Shown one piece after another: positions 59,462-64,000 of a DNA stretch of 64,000 nucleotides; positions within the stretch are counted from its first letter, which is position 1, and each line of letters begins with the position of its first letter. Position numbers and translations under genes: made by a program. This stretch comes from Collinsella aerofaciens (lineage in GTDB: Bacteria > Actinomycetota > Coriobacteriia > Coriobacteriales > Coriobacteriaceae). Below the pieces are notes generated by a model. The model was not told where the DNA came from. It made no database searches and saw nothing but the letters and a program-made list of their open reading frames with translations. The DNA lies in assembly GCF_028209885.1 (NCBI RefSeq), contig NZ_JAQLEM010000010.1:12388-76387 (forward strand). The letters run 5' to 3'.

Positions 59462-61381
59462 CTACTCCAGCTCAAACGCTCCGGTATAGAGCTGATAGTA
59501 GTATCCGCGCTTGGCGATCAGCTCGTCGTGGTTGCCGCGCTCGATGATGCGGCCGTGGTCCAGGCAGATGATCGCGTCGGAGTTGCGCACGGTGGACAGG
59601 CGGTGTGCGATGACAAATGTCGTGCGGCCTTCCATGAGCTTGTCCATGCCGGCTTGCACGATAGCCTCGGTGCGGGTGTCGATGGAGCTCGTGGCCTCGT
59701 CCAGGATCATCGCCGGCGGATCGGCGACGGCAGCGCGTGCAATCGAAATCAGCTGGCGCTGGCCTTGCGACAGCTGGGCGCCGTTGCCGGTGAGCATGGT
59801 GTCGTAGCCGTCGGGCAGGCGGGTGATAAAGTCGTCCGCGCCCGCGAGCTTGGCCGCTGCGATGCACTCCTCGTCGGTGGCATCCAGGTTGCCGTAGCGG
59901 ATGTTGTCCATCACGGTGCCGGTGAACAGGTTCACGTCCTGCAGCACCACGCCCAGCGAGCGGCGCAGGTCTGCCTTGCGGATCTTGTTGACGTTGATGC
60001 CGTCGTAGCGAATCTTGCCGTCGGCGATGTCATAGAAACGGTTGATGAGGTTGGTGATGGTCGTCTTACCGGCACCGGTGGCACCGACAAACGCGACTTT
60101 CTGACCCGGCTTGGCGTACACGGACACGCCGTGCAGCACCTCGTGGTCGGGCGTGTAGCCAAAGTCCACGTTGTCCATGACCAGATCGCCACGCAGCGGC
60201 ACGTACTCGATTTCGCCGGTCGCGCGGTGCGGATGCTTCCACGCCCACATGCCGGTGTGGTGGTCGGCCTCCTCGAGCTGCCAAGTGTCGGGGTTGACCT
60301 GCGCGTTGACAAGTGTCACGTAGCCCTCGTCGGCCTCGGGCTCCTCGTCGAGCAGCTCAAAGATGCGCTCGGCGCCGGCAAGGCCCATGACCACGGCGTT
60401 GATCTGCTGCGAGATCTGGCCGATCTGGCCGCAGAACTGCTTGGTCATGTTGAGGAACGGTACCACGACGGCGATGGAAAGCGCCATGCCCGAGATGCTC
60501 AGGTTAGGCACGCCCAGCGCCAGGAAGATGCCGCCGGCTAACGCGACCAGCACGTAGAGCAGGTTGCCCAGGTTCATAAGGACGGGCATGAGGATGTTGG
60601 CGTACATGTTGGCCTTCTGCGAGACCTCGAAGAGCTTCTCGTTGCGCTCATCGAAATCGGCCTCGGCGGCGGACTCGTGGCAGAATGCCTTGACGACCTT
60701 CTGACCGTTCATGACCTCCTCGATATGACCTTCGACCACACCGAGCTCGGTCTGCTGCGCAATGAAGAAGCGCGCGGAGTTGGATCCGAGGAGCTTGGTC
60801 ATAAAGGTCATAAAGGCGACGCCGGCAATGATGACCAGGCACATCCAGACGCTGTAGTACAGCATGATAAAGAACACCGTGACGATGACGATGATCGTCA
60901 TGAGCAGGTTGGGCAGCGACTGGCTGATCATTTGGCGCAGCGTGTCGATGTCGTTGGTGTAGTGGCTCATGATGTCGCCGCGCTGATGCGTGTCGAAGTA
61001 GCGGATCGGCAGGTCCTGCATGCGGTTGAACATCTTCTCGCGCAGCTTCTCGAGCGAGCCCTGCGTGATGACGGCCATGGCGCGGTTCCAGAAGAGCGAA
61101 GACGCGACGCCCACGGCGTAGATGCAGCCGAGAGTAGTCACAAGCTTCAGAATTTTGGGCTGCGCGGCCGTCCAGTCGCCCGACTGCCATGATTCGCTGA
61201 TGACCTGCAGCGCGCTCTGGAGAAACGTCGCGCCGATGGAGTTGATGACGGCGCAGAGCACCACGCCGGCGACGACGAGGGGCAAAAGCACCGGGTAGAA
61301 GCCAAAGAGCATCTTGATGAGGCGCGTCATGGTGCCGCCCTTGCGGTTGCGTGCATGCTCGGCGGTAGCGGCCTTACTCAT
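59462..61381 (-). CDS. Heterodimeric ABC exporter, subunit with canonical ATPase site
   Basis: A 639-residue half-transporter. Six membrane helices (about 30-330) are followed by an ATPase domain with an unusual insertion of about 35 residues (near 355-390, with the Trp- and His-rich TWQLEEADHHTGMWAW). Walker A is GATGAGKT, the signature LSQGQ, and Walker B MILDEATSS has the catalytic Glu. The ATG at 61381 lies inside the end of the partner gene (8-base overlap) with AAGGAGG upstream. Third pair of this kind here, third gene of a MarR operon. Confidence 0.9.
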   Translation of the reverse strand: MSKAATAEHARNRKGGTMTRLIKMLFGFYPVLLPLVVAGVVLCAVINSIGATFLQSALQVISESWQSGDWTAAQPKILKLVTTLGCIYAVGVASSLFWNRAMAVITQGSLEKLREKMFNRMQDLPIRYFDTHQRGDIMSHYTNDIDTLRQMISQSLPNLLMTIIVIVTVFFIMLYYSVWMCLVIIAGVAFMTFMTKLLGSNSARFFIAQQTELGVVEGHIEEVMNGQKVVKAFCHESAAEADFDERNEKLFEVSQKANMYANILMPVLMNLGNLLYVLVALAGGIFLALGVPNLSISGMALSIAVVVPFLNMTKQFCGQIGQISQQINAVVMGLAGAERIFELLDEEPEADEGYVTLVNAQVNPDTWQLEEADHHTGMWAWKHPHRATGEIEYVPLRGDLVMDNVDFGYTPDHEVLHGVSVYAKPGQKVAFVGATGAGKTTITNLINRFYDIADGKIRYDGINVNKIRKADLRRSLGVVLQDVNLFTGTVMDNIRYGNLDATDEECIAAAKLAGADDFITRLPDGYDTMLTGNGAQLSQGQRQLISIARAAVADPPAMILDEATSSIDTRTEAIVQAGMDKLMEGRTTFVIAHRLSTVRNSDAIICLDHGRIIERGNHDELIAKRGYYYQLYTGAFELE

Positions 61382-63197
61382 GTGCCTCGCCTCCTTCCTG
61401 GGTCTGGATTTGCGATGCAGATGCCTCGGTGCCGGCTGCAGCGGTCTCGCCTGCGTCCTCGCCCTCGGCGCTCATCTTGTTCTGCGAGGTAAAAGTCTCG
61501 CGGTAGATCTCGCTCGTCTTGAGCAGCTCGTCGTGGTTGCCGATGTCCTTGATGCGGCCGCCCTCCATGACGATGATGCGATCGGCATCCTGCACGGAGC
61601 TAATACGCTGGGCAATGATGAGCTTGGTCGTGTTGGGCAGATAACTCGCCAGGCCCTCGCGGATCTTGGCGTCGGTCTTGGTGTCGACGGCGCTCGTGGA
61701 GTCATCCAGGATCAAGATCTTGGGGCGACGCAGCAGGGCACGCGCAATGCACAGGCGCTGCTTCTGGCCGCCGGAAACGTTGGAGCCGCCCTGCTCAATC
61801 CAGGTGTCGTAGCCCTTGGGGAAGCCGTCGACAAACTCGTCGGCGCAGGCCAGATGTGCTGCCTCGCGGACTTCCTCGTCGGTGGCGTTCGGGTCGCCCC
61901 AGCGCAGGTTTTCGGCGATGGTGCCGCTAAACAGCACGTTTTTCTGCAGCACCATGGCTACCTGGTGGCGCAGCGCGTCCAGATCGTAGTTGCGTACGTT
62001 CACGCCGCCGACGCGCACGGTGCCCTCGGTGACATCGTACAGGCGGGCGATCAGATTCACGAGCGTCGACTTGGCCGAGCCGGTGCCGCCGATAATACCG
62101 ATGGTCTCGCCGCTCTTAATGTGCAGGTTGATATCGTCGAGCGCCTGGCGCTTCGCATGCGCGGAATACTTAAAGCTCACGTGGTCAAAGTCGATGGAGC
62201 CATCGGCGACCTCGAGCACGGGCTCGGCGGGATCGGCGATCGTGGGCTCGGCGGCAAGCACCTCGGTAATGCGGTGTGCCGACTCGTCGGCCATGGTCAC
62301 CATGACAAAGATCATCGACAGCTGCATCAGACTCATCAGAATCTGGAAGCCATAGGTAAAGATCGAGGAGAGCTGGCCCACGTCGAACAAGGTGCCCTGG
62401 CTCGTGATGATGAGCTTGGAGCCCAGGTAGATGATGACAACGAACGCGCCGTTGACGCAGATGTTCATCATGGGGTTATTGAAGGCGAGTAGCTTTTCGG
62501 CGCGGGTAAAGTCCATCTGGACGTCGCGCGCGGCGGTGGCGAACTTCTCTTTCTCGTAGTCCTGGCGCACATAGCTCTTGACCACGCGCATGCCGGTGAC
62601 GTTTTCCTCGACGGACTCGTTGAGCGCGTCGTACTTGCGGAACACGCGGGCAAAGATCGGGCGCACCTTATAGATGATAAAGAACAGGCCAAAGCCCAGC
62701 AGCGGAATGATGACCAGGTAGACCATGGCGACGCTGCCGCCCATGGCGTAGGCCATGGCAAAGGCAAAGACCAATACCAGCGGCGCGCGCACGGCGATGC
62801 GGATGAGCATCATAAAGGCCTGCTGCACGTTGTTGATGTCGGTGGTGAGGCGGGTGACGAGCGAGGAGCTCGAGAACTCATCGATGTTGGCAAAGCTGAA
62901 CGTCTGGATCTTGTAGAACAGGTCGTGACGCAGGTTCTTGGCGAAGCCGCAGCTCGCATGACTGCAGGTGACGCCGGCAGCGGCACCAAAAGCGAGCGAC
63001 GTCAGTGCGATGAGCACCAAAAAGCCTGCGGTGGGAAGCATCTGGGCGACGGTGGCACCGTCTTTGATGGCGTCGATCATGTCGGCGGTGATAAACGGGA
63101 TCATCATTTCGCAGAGCACCTCGCCAAGCACCAGTAGCGGCGTGGCGATCGTGACCTTCTTGTAATCGCGGATGCTTCCCATGAGGGTTTTAATCAT
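61374..63197 (-). CDS. Heterodimeric ABC exporter, subunit with degenerate ATPase site
   Basis: A 607-residue half-transporter. Its Walker A reads GGTGSAKS, with Ala for the Gly before the lysine; the signature is VSGGQ and Walker B ILILDDST has Asp at the catalytic Glu. Both changes mark the non-hydrolysing half of a heterodimer. It starts inside the end of the MarR gene (8-base overlap) and overlaps the next ABC gene, so the three are translationally coupled. Substrate unknown. Confidence 0.9.
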   Translation of the reverse strand: MIKTLMGSIRDYKKVTIATPLLVLGEVLCEMMIPFITADMIDAIKDGATVAQMLPTAGFLVLIALTSLAFGAAAGVTCSHASCGFAKNLRHDLFYKIQTFSFANIDEFSSSSLVTRLTTDINNVQQAFMMLIRIAVRAPLVLVFAFAMAYAMGGSVAMVYLVIIPLLGFGLFFIIYKVRPIFARVFRKYDALNESVEENVTGMRVVKSYVRQDYEKEKFATAARDVQMDFTRAEKLLAFNNPMMNICVNGAFVVIIYLGSKLIITSQGTLFDVGQLSSIFTYGFQILMSLMQLSMIFVMVTMADESAHRITEVLAAEPTIADPAEPVLEVADGSIDFDHVSFKYSAHAKRQALDDINLHIKSGETIGIIGGTGSAKSTLVNLIARLYDVTEGTVRVGGVNVRNYDLDALRHQVAMVLQKNVLFSGTIAENLRWGDPNATDEEVREAAHLACADEFVDGFPKGYDTWIEQGGSNVSGGQKQRLCIARALLRRPKILILDDSTSAVDTKTDAKIREGLASYLPNTTKLIIAQRISSVQDADRIIVMEGGRIKDIGNHDELLKTSEIYRETFTSQNKMSAEGEDAGETAAAGTEASASQIQTQEGGEAHE

Positions 63198-63693
63198 CCA
63201 GTTCCTCCCAGGTTACGCGGATTTTTTCGAGCATCTCGGCGAGCTGTTCGCGCTCGTCGTGCGTAAGGGCGCTAAAAGCCTGTTCCCTAAAGCGAATGCG
63301 GGCGGCCTGCTCAATGCGGGCCTTTTCCCATCCAGCTTCGGTCAGGCGAATGGTGAGCTGCCGACGATCCTTGGGATTGCGGCTGCGTTCGATGATGCCG
63401 CCCATTTCGAGCTTGGACAGAATCTCGGAAAGGGACCCCGGCTTGAGGTCGAAGTGCATGCCGAGTTCCTGTTGGGACAGCTCGCCGGTCGGCTGCTTGG
63501 CGAGCAGGCAGACGATGGGCGCCTTGCCAGACACGCCGCCGCCATGAAAGTGCATGTAGTGGCCGCAAAAGCCTAGGCCGCTCAGGATGCGCTTGGCGAG
63601 TTTGTCTTCGGCGCTGACCGCTTCGGGTATGTCTACCGGTTGCGACGGGTCGCCGCCGGGTTCATGCGGATAGGCGAGTGGTTCAACACACAT
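63190..63693 (-). CDS. MarR-family regulator of an ABC exporter
   Basis: A 167-residue MarR protein. The winged helix has LSQQELGMHFDLKPGSLSEI and the wing RSRNPKDRRQLTIRLTEAG. A His-rich stretch (CGHYMHFHGGG near 43-53) before the HTH could bind metal, though this is speculative. It leads the ABC-ABC operon and has a promoter overlapped by a perfect 9-bp inverted repeat, so autorepression is likely. Confidence 0.9.
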   Translation of the reverse strand: MCVEPLAYPHEPGGDPSQPVDIPEAVSAEDKLAKRILSGLGFCGHYMHFHGGGVSGKAPIVCLLAKQPTGELSQQELGMHFDLKPGSLSEILSKLEMGGIIERSRNPKDRRQLTIRLTEAGWEKARIEQAARIRFREQAFSALTHDEREQLAEMLEKIRVTWEELDD

Positions 63694-63714
63694 ATCTAAG
63701 CTTCGCTCCTTTCT

Positions 63715-63750
63715 TTAGTTAGGTAGTGGAATTGTTTTGTGCCTAACTAA
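63715..63750. promoter_or_regulatory. MarR operator upstream of the third ABC operon
   Basis: TTAGTTAGG (63715-63723) and CCTAACTAA (63742-63750) form an exact 9-bp inverted repeat; the right half overlaps the -10. Confidence 0.7.
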
Positions 63751-63777
63751 TTTAGGAGCGTGAGAAATCAATGTCAA
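63749..63777 (-). promoter_or_regulatory. Promoter of the MarR-ABC-ABC operon
   Basis: On the reverse strand, consensus TTGACA (63777-63772), 17 bp, TAAATT (63754-63749). Confidence 0.75.
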
Positions 63778-63792
63778 GGTACCAAACTTATA

Positions 63793-63820
63793 GTTACGGC
63801 GTTTTACCAAACGCCGTAAC
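63793..63820. terminator. Perfect 12-bp hairpin near the right edge
   Basis: GTTACGGCGTTT pairs exactly with AAACGCCGTAAC around TACC. It lies just past the reading frame ending at 63908 on the reverse strand and could end that transcript, though no T-run follows. Confidence 0.5.
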
Positions 63821-63907
63821 CGCTCGACGCTGCAAGCCCGCCAGAGCGGCAATCTGCCTTTCAACTTCGGCGGCATGGCCAGAAGGCCTATGCCCTCCTC
63901 TTTCACG

Positions 63908-64000
63908 TCACCTTGCTCGCTCTGGGGCGTTTTCGCTCATATGACCCAATCCGCTGTCAAGAGCCACAATGGCCCCGCCGACCGCCTGCAATCGGTCGGC
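63908..64000 (-). CDS. C-terminal end of a further gene (partial, runs off the window)
   Basis: Reverse-strand codons from the window edge read ADRLQAVGGAIVALDSGL and onward to a stop at 63908-63910, 30 residues in all. Codon use is like the neighbours. Too short to assign a family, and it could be a chance open frame. Confidence 0.35.
   Translation of the reverse strand, partial: ADRLQAVGGAIVALDSGLGHMSENAPERAR

Noticed and set aside
63715..63906. Reverse-strand small frame at the right edge
   Set aside because: It runs through the MarR promoter, operator and a perfect hairpin, so it is unlikely to be coding.

Overview
The window looks like a chromosomal segment of a GC-rich, Gram-positive gut anaerobe of the Coriobacteriia, most probably Collinsella. 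This assignment is inference. It rests on the high GC with strong G/C at third codon positions, an actinobacterial-type EF-G2, a sortase-type LANTG anchored surface protein, an LTA-synthase-family enzyme, and many short palindromic intergenic repeats of kinds I associate with this group. No phage, plasmid, CRISPR array, rRNA operon or transposase gene is visible.

Layout. 1-5100: an amino-acid ABC ATPase, an EF-G-like GTPase with altered G motifs, a secreted nuclease and a HAD phosphatase. 5101-9000: a Schlafen/AlbA-type ATP-binding regulator behind ten copies of a 9-bp motif, then larE and a second, nearly identical HAD gene. This part looks like a duplicated larE-HAD unit that lost one larE. 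9188-16200: a DUF4143-type ATPase in a more AT-rich patch, a LacI regulator, a repeat-packed gap, glmS, and a GntR regulator divergent from a YeiH-type exporter. 16464-19512: a degenerate enhancer-binding-like regulator, a small membrane protein, a nitroreductase and a small conserved protein. 19693-23925: a MarR regulator with a heterodimeric ABC exporter. 24033-30696: cysE, dedA, ilvE, lemA, a TetR regulator, tRNA-Ser and a TadA-glycerate kinase fusion. 30697-32664: three hairpin elements, the SRP RNA gene and a coiled-coil wall-anchored protein. 32876-37277: a second ABC exporter pair and a flavodoxin. 37278-38108: about 830 bp of repeats. 38109-46394: an LTA-synthase-like protein, a nitroreductase, and kup with a small membrane protein and a KdpDE-like two-component system, a plausible potassium-control unit. 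46490-53231: RlmKL with a degenerate RlmL half, a Cof-type HAD, a transaldolase and tex. 53643-58069: Gfo/Idh, MFS and SDR genes divergent from a LysR regulator. 58190-59281: a GGDEF protein. 59462-63693: a third MarR-controlled ABC exporter pair. 63908-64000: the end of a further reverse-strand reading frame.

Three themes stand out. First, there are three separate heterodimeric ABC exporter pairs, each with one degenerate and one canonical ATPase site, two of them led by MarR genes with visible operators. Second, several housekeeping-type proteins have lost catalytic motifs or been fused: the EF-G2, RlmL, the enhancer-binding-like regulator and TadA-glycerate kinase. Third, intergenic regions carry at least eight families of palindromic elements, including a MITE-like element present twice, a 61-bp tandem array, and paired long hairpins whose inner sequence is conserved while their 30-bp arms differ yet still pair.
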